Positions 17,045 to 25,036 are shown, counted from the stretch's first letter. The stretch: 64,000 nt of DNA from an uncultured Lachnospiraceae bacterium (GCA_944381515.1 CALWLM010000022.1:1-64000); one strand, 5' to 3'. Numbers and translations: made by a program. The notes: generated from the letters alone by a model not told the origin.

Positions 17045-17497
17045 TCACCCAAGCTTTTGGGCAATAGCTCTGGCCTCGCCGGAATTGCTGGCCATGCCTA
17101 CGTACTCCATTCCATACATCCGGGCAAAACGGCTCATGGTATACTCGGCCTTTTCCAACATCCAAGGCTCCGGAGCCGCTCCCTGAAAGAGGAAAACAAA
17201 TTTTCTTCCCGATAACTCGCCGGACCGGATGGGTCCATAGAAACGATCCAGCAGATTGCGGACGGAGCCGCACATATTATGCCAGTAAACCGGCGAGCCG
17301 ACAACAATGATGTCTGCCGCCTTCATCCGGCTCACAATCTCGTCAAACTGATCGTCGTCAAACTTCTGTCCATAGCTGTAAAGCTTATAGTCCACCAGAT
17401 CAAGGGTCTCGTAAGCTCTGCCATCTAAAAGCTCCGAGGCCAGTCTGGCCGTATTGCCCTTTTTATTGGGGCTCCCATTGATAAACAAAACGCTCAT
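17045..17497 (-). CDS. NADPH-dependent FMN reductase / flavodoxin-like protein
   Basis: A 150-residue flavodoxin-fold protein. The FMN phosphate loop is FINGSPNKKGNTARLA near residue 4, and the segment IVVGSPVYWHNMCGSVRNLL near residue 64 forms the second flavin-contact loop. Such proteins reduce FMN or quinone-type substrates with NAD(P)H. Its site (GGAGG) lies within the last codons of the preceding CMD gene, only 3 bases separating the frames, so the two are translationally coupled. A flavin reductase next to a CMD protein suggests joint work on an electrophilic or peroxide-type substrate, but the substrate is not evident. Confidence 0.85.
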   Translation of the reverse strand: MSVLFINGSPNKKGNTARLASELLDGRAYETLDLVDYKLYSYGQKFDDDQFDEIVSRMKAADIIVVGSPVYWHNMCGSVRNLLDRFYGPIRSGELSGRKFVFLFQGAAPEPWMLEKAEYTMSRFARMYGMEYVGMASNSGEARAIAQKLG

Positions 17498-17500
17498 CTC

Positions 17501-17824
17501 TTATTCCTCCCCATACACTTCTTCAATCAGTCCAAAAGTGCTCCATGCCTTAGGCCATCCACAGTAAAAAGCCAGCTGCGTTACAATTTCCACGGCCTCC
17601 TCCTTTGTAATACCATGAGCCTTGCCCAGAGCCAGATGAGATTTCAGCTGAGGATATTGTCCCGCCGAAAAAAGCGCCGCAATGGTGATCATGCTTCTGT
17701 CGCGGGCGGACAGCTGTTCCTCCCTGGACCACACCTCGCCAAACAACACATCGTCATTGAGCTGTGCAAACTTTGGAGCCAGCTTTCCCAGCTTGTCTCT
17801 TCCTGCCGTCTGTTTTTCCGCCAT
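17501..17824 (-). CDS. Carboxymuconolactone decarboxylase (CMD) family protein
   Basis: A 107-residue AhpD-like protein. The CMD core is recognisable (DRSMITIAALFSAGQYPQLK and HGITKEEAVEIVTQLAFYCG). It has only one cysteine in the active-site region (FYCGW), not the CxxC pair of AhpD peroxidases, so it fits the gamma-CMD-like group of unknown reaction. The start has AAGGAAA upstream. It precedes the flavodoxin-like gene with 3 bases between them. Confidence 0.87.
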   Translation of the reverse strand: MAEKQTAGRDKLGKLAPKFAQLNDDVLFGEVWSREEQLSARDRSMITIAALFSAGQYPQLKSHLALGKAHGITKEEAVEIVTQLAFYCGWPKAWSTFGLIEEVYGEE

Positions 17825-17910
17825 TTATTTCCTTCCTTTCCGCCGCTTTTTTAGCGGCACTGTCCTTGTATTTTACAGGTTGATTCTTATATATTCATTC
17901 ACCGCCGCAT

Positions 17911-18865
17911 TCACTGCCAAATCCAGCAAAGTCCATTATAAAAATATTCCATCGCATATTCGCCGCTGTGTGTGCCTCCCTCCTGCTCCAAAAAATACAG
18001 GTTGCCATCACGCTCATTATCGGCATATCGAAACGTTCCGTCGTCCACCGCCGCCATAGCCTCTATCTGCGCCCGAAATGCAGAGTAGGCAAAGTCATCG
18101 GTACCCGATGCCGCAAAAATAAAGAAGTCGTTCCACGAATGTCCCAAATCGCGAACCATATCGGCCATATATTCTCCATCCGTCGTGAGATTGCCGCTGG
18201 AGGGCATGAAATAACGGAAATAGTCCAGACAATACTGAAATGTTCTCCACGTAGCCACAGAACCCATGGAAAAACCGCAAAAAGCACGATGATCCCGTGA
18301 TGCGGCAATCCCCTCCGGCGTCGTATCCGCAGCGTAGGTACTGTAAGCGCCCTCCACTGCGGGAATCAGGTCCCCGATCAGTTCATTGTGATAATTGTCC
18401 GTCAGCTGCAGCGCCAGAGAATAATCTGAACTGTCCGTTCCACTGGTGTTGTTGTAGGTAGGACAGACCACAATCATCGGCGCAATCTTCCCATCCGCCA
18501 TGCATCAGATAAAACACATTGTAGGAATTATCCTCTGTATAACCATAAGGGAGATAAACAATGGCCCTCTTGTGCAGTACCTGCGTCTGCTGATCGTAGG
18601 TCATAGACTCGTAGGTATCATAGGTAAGCTCCGTCAGTGTCCCCGGATATTCTGATTCCGTAAAATACTCCGCCGGAATCGACGCAAGCTCTTGCGGAAG
18701 TTTTCTTATCAGCTCATTCTCTGACGTCGTATTACCGTCTGCGGCACTATCCGCCGCAGTATCCGCCAAAGCCGTTGCTTTCTCCTCTGTCGCCTTACTC
18801 TTCGCACAGCCAGCAGCCAGAAGAGCCGCTGCTATAATGACTGCCAGCAGTCCATATCGATTCAT
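17911..18865 (-). pseudogene. Frameshifted esterase lipoprotein (alpha/beta hydrolase, esterase D-like)
   Basis: Two frames together make one protein. The first (18865 down to about 18500) has a lipoprotein signal (lipobox LLAAGC), a linker rich in Ala/Asp/Glu, then RAIVYLPYGYTEDN and VFYLMHGG, the start of a secreted esterase. The second frame (about 18501 down to 17911) continues as MADGKIAPMIVVCPTYNN, with the nucleophile motif GFSMGS and a C-terminal EGGTHSGEYAMEYFYNG carrying the likely His. The two meet at CATGGCGGATGG: about 25 residues normally between HGG and the ADGK segment are missing and the frame is lost. All catalytic segments are still present, so the break is recent. Confidence 0.88.
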
Positions 18866-18955
18866 CTGTTTCCTCCTGCCGGTTTTTCTACATTATAAGA
18901 CAGATGAAGCCTCTAAGGAAGTCTCATTTTGTTTATGGTTATTTACCGAAAGGTT

Positions 18956-20719
18956 TCAACCGGTTCCCCTCCCCGCAAAGCCCGGCAGACTGCTGCGGAC
19001 GCAGAGAGCTCCGTAGCCTACGCGCCGGTTGGGGTATTCCTGGGCAGAGATGCCCAGCTGTCTGGCCCCTCGAATCAGATAAGCCTTGACCTTTTCGCCG
19101 TACAGATAGGGGTCGTTTCCCTTCACGATTCCCCACTCCATCAAAAGGGCCGCCCCGCCGGTCACAAAGGGAGCCGCAAAGGAGGTTCCGGTCCGGGCGC
19201 TGTAGCCTCCTCCGGGGACCACTGTAATCACATCTACGCCGGGCGCCGCCAGCTCCGGCTTTACCAGATCCAGGCTGCGCAAAAATCCACGCCCCGAAAA
19301 ATCCGCATAGGTATCGTTCCTGCTGTCATAGGCTCCGACCGTAATGGCGCGAATGGCGGTGGACGGAATTGTCAGCGTCACCTGGGGACTGCGGCGCAAG
19401 AACTGAGTTCCCCGGTTCAAAAGGGATGCCCCCGGCAGCCACAAATTATACCTGCCGTCTACAATTCGCCGCGGAGTCAGCCGAAATTTCCATACGCCGC
19501 TGTCCAGGTAAGTGTTCTCCGGCAAAAAATCCACAAATATCTCCTGACTGCGCGTGTAGGGCTTCGGTTCTCCATAATACAAAAGGATTTCCACGCCGCC
19601 CAGATGATACCGCGCAGTCCCCAGCTCCGGTATAAAAGGGCCGACCACGGCTCCCGACGGCGCAATCAGCTCCACTGCAAACTCATCCGCATAGGATTTC
19701 CAAAGCTGCACCGACAAACCGGTCTCATAAACGCCGACGGACATTTCCACCGTCTGGCTGCCCTCATCCCCCGGCACCGGCGCGGCCAGCGTTCCGGCGT
19801 AATGCCCTGCCGTCCCGCCTTCGTTCCCGCTGCCGATCACAATGCAGTTGGACGAAAATCCGGCCGCTTCGTCGATGAAAGTCTCCAGCAGTGAATCGCC
19901 GTCATGGGAACCATAGGTATTGCCGATACTGATGTTCACCGCTACCGGTCGTCTCAGCTCGATTCCTTTTCGCAGCACATAGTCGAGTCCCCGCATCAGC
20001 TGTGTTGTGCGGGGAAAGGACCGGGCCCCTGCCGTCCCCAGCTTTACAATGAGCAGATCGCTCTCCGGAGCCACCCCTCTGTATCTGCCTGTTTCCGGAC
20101 TGCCCGCTCCTGCGGCTATCCCGGCCACCGCCGTCCCATGCCCCGACAAGTCTCTGCTGGGTACCAGGCGAAATCTCTCTTCCTCACTCTCAGCAGCCAG
20201 CGCGGCATCAATTTCCTCGCCGGTAAACTCTCTCTCCAGCGTCTGATCCCAAAGAAAAAGGATTCGGGTCGTCCCGTCCGGATTGCGAAAATCCGAAAGA
20301 CTGTAATCAATACCCGAATCCAATATGGCCACCAATATTCCCCGTCCAGTCAGCCCTTCCATCTGTCCCAACGCCGCGCCCGGCTGCAGGGAATCGATGC
20401 AGGAAACTGCCCGTCCGTTTTCCACCTCGTAGAGAAGCTGCTTGGGCTTTTCCACATATTCTACTTCCGTCAGGGCTGCCAGGGCGTCGATCTGCTCCCG
20501 GGGAAGCCACACAATGGCATAGCCCCCCAGCAAAGTTTCCACCCGGGCTCCGGGAAGAGCCCGGATCGCCTCCGCATCACCATGGTAGCGTACAATCAGC
20601 TCCCAGCTGCCCTCTTCCTCATCGTATCCTGTCTCCAATACCTCGCTCCGCTGCCGCTCCTGCTCTGTCGCACTGAGCGCCAGATTCAGCAGGTTTTCAA
20701 ACTTCTGACTTTCACTCAT
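18956..20719 (-). CDS. Subtilisin-like S8 serine protease (Csp-like)
   Basis: A 587-residue S8 peptidase without a classical signal peptide. The N-terminal ~100 residues look like a prodomain (LIVRYHGDAEAI). The triad is complete: Asp in VAILDSGIDYS (134), His in SGHGTAVAGIA (194), Ser in GTSFAAPFV (about 525). A large insert between His and Ser is typical of the clostridial Csp/bacillopeptidase-like group, members of which process spore-cortex lytic enzymes. A germination role is therefore possible but unproven here. It lies 97 bases after the transaldolase-like gene. It is intact, unlike its downstream neighbours. Confidence 0.88.
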   Translation of the reverse strand: MSESQKFENLLNLALSATEQERQRSEVLETGYDEEEGSWELIVRYHGDAEAIRALPGARVETLLGGYAIVWLPREQIDALAALTEVEYVEKPKQLLYEVENGRAVSCIDSLQPGAALGQMEGLTGRGILVAILDSGIDYSLSDFRNPDGTTRILFLWDQTLEREFTGEEIDAALAAESEEERFRLVPSRDLSGHGTAVAGIAAGAGSPETGRYRGVAPESDLLIVKLGTAGARSFPRTTQLMRGLDYVLRKGIELRRPVAVNISIGNTYGSHDGDSLLETFIDEAAGFSSNCIVIGSGNEGGTAGHYAGTLAAPVPGDEGSQTVEMSVGVYETGLSVQLWKSYADEFAVELIAPSGAVVGPFIPELGTARYHLGGVEILLYYGEPKPYTRSQEIFVDFLPENTYLDSGVWKFRLTPRRIVDGRYNLWLPGASLLNRGTQFLRRSPQVTLTIPSTAIRAITVGAYDSRNDTYADFSGRGFLRSLDLVKPELAAPGVDVITVVPGGGYSARTGTSFAAPFVTGGAALLMEWGIVKGNDPYLYGEKVKAYLIRGARQLGISAQEYPNRRVGYGALCVRSSLPGFAGRGTG

Positions 20720-20816
20720 TTAACCGGCCCGCCCTTTTCATGTCATAAGCAATCCCTTGCTTTATCCATTCTATGATGGCAGGACGGATAATTGAACTTT
20801 TTCATCCGCGCTCCCG

Positions 20817-21491
20817 TCAGCGCTCCATGGTCGCCCCCTGTCCGCACAGTCCCTCAAAATCTTTCACAAACCGGGCCGCTCTGGCAGCGGACAGATCGCT
20901 CTTTAGCAGTCCTTCCAGCACCTCCGGTACGACGGTGACTATGGGGATACCAAAGGTGATAAGCTGCTGCACCTGATAGGTGTTTTTAAAGCTGGCCGCC
21001 AGCACCTGCGTCTTGATCGCCTGCGTCTCAAAGGTCTCATGGATGGTCTCCGCCACTGCCACTCCGTCAAAGCCGGCGTTTTCAATGGAATTGACATAAG
21101 GAGCCACAAACGCAGCGCCTGCATGGGCCGCCAGCACCGCCTGCATGGGAGTGAAAACCACGGTAGCCGTCACCCGCACTCCGTCGAGGGCCAGCCTTTT
21201 GATAGCTTTTAATCCCTCCGGCAAAACCGGCACCTTGATGCAGGTATTCTGCCCCAGGCAGTCTAATATGGAACGTGCCTCCCGGAGCATCCCTTCCGCA
21301 TCCGGCGACACCACCTGGACATGAAGATCCGCCTCCGGCCCGATAAAGGCGCGAATCTTTTTCAGCGTCTCATAGGGCTCCTCGCCCTGAGCTGCCAGAA
21401 TCGCCGGATTGGTCGTCACTCCGTCCAGAGGGTAATACTCGTACAGTCTGCGGATCTCATCGAGCCCCGCGTAATCTATCAGCAGTTTCAT
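20817..21491 (-). CDS. Transaldolase / fructose-6-phosphate aldolase-like protein
   Basis: A 224-residue TIM-barrel enzyme of the TalC/FSA group. The N terminus DGVTTNPAILA carries the TTNP signature near residue 27. The Schiff-base lysine is expected in CIKVPVLPEG near residue 85. GVRVTATVVFTPMQA and APYVNSIE follow as in the family. Members interconvert sugar phosphates or cleave fructose-6-phosphate to dihydroxyacetone and glyceraldehyde-3-phosphate. The start at 21491 has AGGAG 8 bases upstream and gives the family length; the frame is open 13 codons further. It follows yggS by 26 bases. Confidence 0.88.
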   Translation of the reverse strand: MKLLIDYAGLDEIRRLYEYYPLDGVTTNPAILAAQGEEPYETLKKIRAFIGPEADLHVQVVSPDAEGMLREARSILDCLGQNTCIKVPVLPEGLKAIKRLALDGVRVTATVVFTPMQAVLAAHAGAAFVAPYVNSIENAGFDGVAVAETIHETFETQAIKTQVLAASFKNTYQVQQLITFGIPIVTVVPEVLEGLLKSDLSAARAARFVKDFEGLCGQGATMER

Positions 21492-21517
21492 TTCATTCTC
21501 TCCTTCTGCGTCAAACA

Positions 21518-22225
21518 TCAAGGCTTCCACTCCGGCATTCCGTGAGGTCTCTCGCCAAATATGGCCGTTCCTACCCGCACAATGGTAGCTCCCTCGCTGA
21601 TAGCCGTCTCAAAGTCGTGGGTCATACCCATGGACAGCTCCTTCATCTCCACGCCCGGCAGATTTAAGGCTGCAAGTTCGTCTCTGAGCTCGCGCATCCG
21701 ACGAAAGTAAGGGCGATTAGCCTCCTCATCCCCCGGCGGAGCGATGGTCATCAGCCCCCGAACCTTTACCCGGTCAAAGGCCGCTGCCTCGCAGAGCAGG
21801 GCCCGCGCTTCCTCCGGCGCCACGCCTCCTTTGGTTTCCTCCCCGCCGATATTGATTTCCAGAAGAACCTGCACCGTCACATTTTTCTTCTCCGCCTCTT
21901 TCTGGATCGTCTCTGCCAGCTTTACGGAATCCACTGAATGAATCAGGCATACGGGGCTGCCCACCAGATATTTGACCTTATTGCGCTGCAGACCGCCGAT
22001 AAAATGCCAGTGATTCTCCCCCGGTATTTCCTCCATCTTACGGCACAGATCCTGAACCTTATTTTCTCCAAAATCCCGGACGCCGATCTCCATCAGCTCC
22101 CGAATCATCTCCGGCGGCTTGGTCTTGCTGACAGCCACCAGCGTCACCTCGTCCCGGCTGCGGCCGGCTCTCTCACAGGCCGCTGCCACGCGGGCCTCCA
22201 CCTGTCTGTAATTTTCTGCCATCAT
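21518..22225 (-). CDS. YggS/PLPBP-family pyridoxal-phosphate homeostasis protein
   Basis: A 235-residue PLP-binding protein with the alanine-racemase-like TIM barrel. The PLP lysine is in LVAVSKTKP near residue 35. Other family marks are FGENKVQDL, HFIGGLQRNKVKYL, LLEINIGGEETKGG, ELSMGMTHDFETAI and GTAIFGER. The protein controls free PLP and affects amino-acid pools; it has no known catalytic turnover. In many Firmicutes it lies near division genes, but here it is followed by a transaldolase-like gene. Two ATGs are adjacent at the start; the first is used. Confidence 0.92.
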   Translation of the reverse strand: MMAENYRQVEARVAAACERAGRSRDEVTLVAVSKTKPPEMIRELMEIGVRDFGENKVQDLCRKMEEIPGENHWHFIGGLQRNKVKYLVGSPVCLIHSVDSVKLAETIQKEAEKKNVTVQVLLEINIGGEETKGGVAPEEARALLCEAAAFDRVKVRGLMTIAPPGDEEANRPYFRRMRELRDELAALNLPGVEMKELSMGMTHDFETAISEGATIVRVGTAIFGERPHGMPEWKP

Positions 22226-22308
22226 TTTTGTTTCCTGCCTTTCCCTATCATCTTAGCCAGATCGAAGGACAAAGTCAAGACACTTCTATAACAGACTTCC
22301 CGCTTAAA

Positions 22309-22362
22309 ATCTGCCTTCCCTTTAAGATCTGCCTTCCGTTCATGATCTGCCTTCCCTTTAAA
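22309..22362. repeat. 18-bp tandem repeat, three copies
   Basis: Three head-to-tail 18-bp units (consensus ATCTGCCTTCCCTTTAAG at 22309, 22327, 22345; the middle one differs at a few positions), with a decayed fourth before them. They lie just upstream of yggS and end inside the remnant reading frame on the minus strand. There are no spacers. Confidence 0.85.
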
Positions 22363-22560
22363 AGCGAATGATCACATTAAAAGCCCTGTTCGAGTCGGAC
22401 GCCATCTGGATTGCCTCTGCGAACCCGGCGGGACTTTCCCCTTCTCCAGGGCTTCGATCTTTTGCGGAATCAGATTGTCATACCGCTCTGCCGCCGAAGC
22501 GGCATCGTCTGCGAGGAGGAAATGATGTTTTATTTCGTTGGATTCCAGGCCAGCTTTACC
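22358..22560 (-). pseudogene. Decayed reading frame of unknown family
   Basis: Two minus-strand frames in succession look protein-like. The first contains HHFLLADDAASAAERYDNLI and KIEALEKGKVPPG. Past about 22430 the sensible continuation is in another frame (GFAEAIQMASDSNRAF, ending at a TAA at 22358-22360, within the last repeat unit). This suggests a gene remnant with a single-base shift. I do not recognise the family. It overlaps a second candidate on the plus strand, so only one of the two may be real. Confidence 0.3.
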
Positions 22561-22722
22561 ATGATACTGCGGCGCTGGGCTGACCGGCACTGCAAAGAGA
22601 GCCCACTGCAAAGAGAGCCTCGAACAGATGGCCCAGGTGATCTGGAACGCTCTCCCCTTTATCTGGCGGGAGCAAATTCAAGGGGAGGAACGCCTCCAAA
22701 AAGACAGGACATGAAGAACTGA
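22522..22722 (+). pseudogene. Small ORF frameshifted by a 16-bp tandem duplication
   Basis: It starts MMFYFVGFQASF behind GAGGAGG. As written the frame runs to 22722 with an odd Pro/Arg-rich tail. If one of the two identical 16-bp copies at 22588-22619 is removed, the frame instead continues as LEQMAQVIWNALPFIWREQI and ends at 22714, giving a plausible 58-residue protein. The family is not recognised. The restored tail is helical with aromatic residues, unlike the present tail, which supports a recent disruption. Confidence 0.45.
22588..22619. repeat. Perfect 16-bp direct duplication
   Basis: CACTGCAAAGAGAGCC occurs twice with no gap (22588-22603 and 22604-22619). Sixteen is not a multiple of three, so it shifts the reading frame of the small ORF around it. 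Confidence 0.95.
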
Positions 22723-22835
22723 AATTCCCTCTTGCTTTTTCCCGTCGCATTTGCTACAGTGGTCTTGCAGGATCTGAGTAATCGCAGGACTTGAGCGATT
22801 CACGATTATTTTAGGAAAGAACGAGGTAACGTAAA

Positions 22836-23144
22836 ATGAGCTTTGATGAGGAACGGGATACCATCACCCTGACCTTTGACGATGGCACCGAGGCAGAATG
22901 TCTCGTGTGGGGCTTTGTAGATGTGGACGGCCAGAGCTACATCTCCCTTCTGCCCATGGAGGAAGAGGACGATGAGGAAGGCGGCTGCTATCTCTACCAG
23001 TACGATGAGGATGAAAACGGTGAGCCCATCCTGGGATATATCGAGGACGACGCGCTGTTAGACCGGGTAATCGACGCTTTTGATAAGATGTTCGACGAAG
23101 AGGAATCCGAGTACGACGAGATCGTAACCGAGGATGAGGAGTAA
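22836..23144 (+). CDS. DUF1292 protein
   Basis: A 102-residue very acidic cytosolic protein of the DUF1292 (YrzB-like) family: TITLTFDDGTEAECLVWGFV, DVDGQSYISLLPME and a C-terminal half with long Asp/Glu runs. Its function is unknown. In Firmicutes it often lies near mltG/yrrL or ruvX genes, but here it is a single-gene unit with its own strong terminator. The start has GAGG 9 bases upstream. Length is normal. Confidence 0.88.
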   Translation: MSFDEERDTITLTFDDGTEAECLVWGFVDVDGQSYISLLPMEEEDDEEGGCYLYQYDEDENGEPILGYIEDDALLDRVIDAFDKMFDEEESEYDEIVTEDEE

Positions 23145-23184
23145 AGCAGCAGTTGCGGCTGAATATGCGCAAGACAAGCTAAAG

Positions 23185-23226
23185 GACGCTCGAAAAATCT
23201 TACCTGATTTTTCGGGCGTCTTTTTT
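23185..23226 (+). terminator. Terminator of the DUF1292 gene
   Basis: A 15-bp stem (GACGCTCGAAAAATC with GATTTTTCGGGCGTC, one G-U, 6-base loop) followed by six T. Confidence 0.93.
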
Positions 23227-23232
23227 ACATGA

Positions 23233-23277
23233 TATCGGAGTTTCAGATGTCGGATTTCCAGATGTCGGAATTTCAGA
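23233..23277. repeat. 15-bp tandem repeat, three copies
   Basis: Three head-to-tail 15-bp units, consensus TGTCGGAATTTCAGA, at 23233, 23248 and 23263 with one to three differences. They follow directly after the DUF1292 terminator in non-coding DNA. Confidence 0.85.
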
Positions 23278-23316
23278 TAACGAACAACACCACAAGAATT
23301 ATTGTATTGTTTTTTA

Positions 23317-23340
23317 GAGATGTTGATAAATCAACATCTC
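23317..23340. other. Perfect 11-bp inverted repeat
   Basis: GAGATGTTGAT and ATCAACATCTC separated by AA. It lacks a T-run on the side needed for minus-strand termination. It lies about 50 bases past the 117-aa gene stop. It could be an operator, a protein-binding site or a remnant of a small mobile element. Confidence 0.7.
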
Positions 23341-23389
23341 CAGAAAACATTATATCAAAACGCAAGCTTGAAATTTTTTACAGTTACAA

Positions 23390-23743
23390 TCATTTACTGT
23401 TCCGCCATCTCGGCCGTACCTGCTGCATCCGCGCTGCCAGATACTGCTCCAGGCCCTTGGTTTCAAATCTGGGGACATAATTTTTCTGCATGAAACGAAT
23501 CTCCCGCTGGGAGGCCGGATGAAAGTTCTGCGCGGATATCCGGCCTCTCACATCATACAAACCGTGCTCAAAATATAAGGCGCAGTGCTCCTCCAGCCGG
23601 TTGATCATCAGCACCGAGTCCTGAATCCCCTGGTGCAGCAGATTTGCCAGCCAATAACAGCCTCCGCTTAAAAACAGCCGCTCCCAGCCCGCCTGTGAAA
23701 AATACTCCCTCAAAGCGTCTATAATCTTTCTGTAATAATCCAT
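23390..23743 (-). CDS. Hypothetical protein (117 aa)
   Basis: An intact 117-residue soluble protein with a well-formed composition: DYYRKIIDALREYF, then GGCYWLANLLHQGI, MINRLEEHCALYFEHGLYDV and REIRFMQKNYVPRFETKGLE. I recall similar proteins in Lachnospiraceae but cannot name a family. No strong ribosome site is visible before the ATG at 23743; upstream, an open frame ending FTNDVNNELPMVRWY stops 8 bases before it, so it may once have been translated by coupling to a gene now mostly deleted. It sits in the decayed region between cfa' and the 15-bp repeats. Confidence 0.6.
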   Translation of the reverse strand: MDYYRKIIDALREYFSQAGWERLFLSGGCYWLANLLHQGIQDSVLMINRLEEHCALYFEHGLYDVRGRISAQNFHPASQREIRFMQKNYVPRFETKGLEQYLAARMQQVRPRWRNSK

Positions 23744-23823
23744 ACATCAATACCATCTGACCATTGGAAGCTCATTGTTTACATCGTTGGTGAACAGGAT
23801 CTGATGCAGGTCGATAATCCCGT

Positions 23824-24069
23824 TCATAAAGGTCGCCGCGCAGGCGCACAACTGCCGCTCACCTCAATATCTCCATTCATATACGCTTCGCCCAAAGCAA
23901 TGGAAGTGCTCTCCATCAGCTCGCCCAGAGACGGCACCTTATGAAAGGTAACTGAAAATTCCGGTTCTCCTTCTCCGATCAAATGCTTTTCCCCATTTAA
24001 AATGATCTCAAAGGAGTGCGCATCGAATTTCTCCATGAATTTTATAAATTCGTTTTCCACAAGTCCCAT
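23824..24069 (-). pseudogene. Truncated cyclopropane-fatty-acid synthase gene (cfa')
   Basis: The first 70 of 81 codons match the N terminus of cyclopropane-fatty-acyl-phospholipid synthase: GEGEPEFSVTFHKVPSL and STSIALGEAYMNGDIEV, after which intact enzymes continue GDLYEAL and so on for about 320 more residues including the SAM site. Here the frame ends in an unrelated SGSCAPARRPL and stop; a GDLYE reading is still visible shortly after in another frame. Then comes the end of a different reading frame. The enzyme domain is missing, so it is inactive. The start has AAGGAG 9 bases upstream and a MerR-type promoter (24165-24195). Confidence 0.82.
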
Positions 24070-24164
24070 ACTGCGGTCTCCTTTCTGCCAAATTCCAAGA
24101 TGTCATAATAAATATAGAAACGTAACATCTCCTTTATAACAGGATTATTGCACGTTTTACCATC

Positions 24165-24195
24165 AGTCTAAACTCTATTACTGTAATAGAGTCAA
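24165..24195 (-). promoter_or_regulatory. MerR-type promoter with 19-bp spacer and palindromic operator
   Basis: On the minus strand TTGACT (24190-24195), a 19-bp spacer, then TAGACT (24165-24170). A perfect inverted repeat with 10-bp arms around one base (arm ACTCTATTAC, 24172-24192) fills the spacer. This is the design of promoters activated by DNA distortion by MerR-family regulators. It drives the truncated cfa gene and lies 113 bases from the divergent MerR gene, which is the obvious regulator. Confidence 0.85.
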
Positions 24196-24307
24196 TAAGA
24201 TATCTGTGAAGAATTTGTTAGACAAGAACCGCAGAAAACGTTATAATTACTTCGTTTTCCTGTTTCTTTCTTGTTTCGTGAATACTAAATAGGAGATATC
24301 GTTAGCA

Positions 24308-25036
24308 ATGGCAAAGGAATATCTGACCATCCGCAGATTTGCGCAGCTGCTCGGAGTCAATATCAATTCACTCCGCTATTATGAGAAACTAAAAATCCTG
24401 GTTCCCGCATGGATTGACCCGCAAACCAAATATCGCTACTACCTGCCGGAGCAGCTTATCACCCTGGACACGATTCTGCTGTGCATACAGCTTGGAATCC
24501 CTTTGAAAACGCTTCGGGAATACATGGATGAAAACGGAAATTTAAATGAAAAGGTCATTTTAGAAAAAGGAAAAGAAATGATGTTATCGCAGATTTCCGA
24601 ATTGCAGCAGGGAATTGAACTTACAGAATTTCAGATTAACAGCATAGAAGAGAATCAAAAATACAGCGATCAGAATGGAATTTACTCCCGCCGGATAAAG
24701 GAACGCTATCTGATTGAAACCCCTTTTAACGGAGACTTTGGCGCTCTGCATGAAAAAGAAATGGCAGGCATTGTAATCCGCCGCGAAACCGCTCCGGCTG
24801 CCTATTCCTTCTTCGTCCAGGTCCTTCACCCGGACTGTCAGGACAGCAGAATCATTCATATCCCCGAAACAGAGTTTTTGTGCAGGCAGCTGGACATAAC
24901 ACCGGAGATGGATCTTTTGGAAATCCTGCGAAAGGATTTTGACGCGGACCAGCTGAAGCTGGCCATCGTCGCCAATATGCCTCTGGCCAAAACCAGCTTT
25001 AACAGCTGGCACAGCGAGATACAGGTCCCCGTCTGA
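24308..25036 (+). CDS. MerR-family regulator (BltR/BmrR-like)
   Basis: A 242-residue regulator. The N-terminal winged HTH is at residues 5-75 (TIRRFAQLLGVNINSLRYYE, then KYRYYLPEQL). A coiled-coil dimerisation helix follows (about 80-120, SQISELQQGIELTEFQIN). The C-terminal ~120 residues are an effector-binding part of no clear match. A MerR-type operator lies between it and the divergent cfa' gene. Its original target seems to have been a cfa operon, now destroyed. GGAG lies 12 bases before the ATG, further than usual. A paralogue of similar build is at 46225. Confidence 0.88.
   Translation: MAKEYLTIRRFAQLLGVNINSLRYYEKLKILVPAWIDPQTKYRYYLPEQLITLDTILLCIQLGIPLKTLREYMDENGNLNEKVILEKGKEMMLSQISELQQGIELTEFQINSIEENQKYSDQNGIYSRRIKERYLIETPFNGDFGALHEKEMAGIVIRRETAPAAYSFFVQVLHPDCQDSRIIHIPETEFLCRQLDITPEMDLLEILRKDFDADQLKLAIVANMPLAKTSFNSWHSEIQVPV

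Noticed and set aside
22309-23277. Short tandem repeats as a CRISPR array
   Set aside because: Units of 15-18 bp are adjacent with no spacers, and no cas gene is present.
23317-23340. The 11-bp palindrome as a terminator
   Set aside because: The T-rich stretch lies on the wrong side for both strands: after the stem on the minus strand come A residues, and on the plus strand the T-run precedes it.
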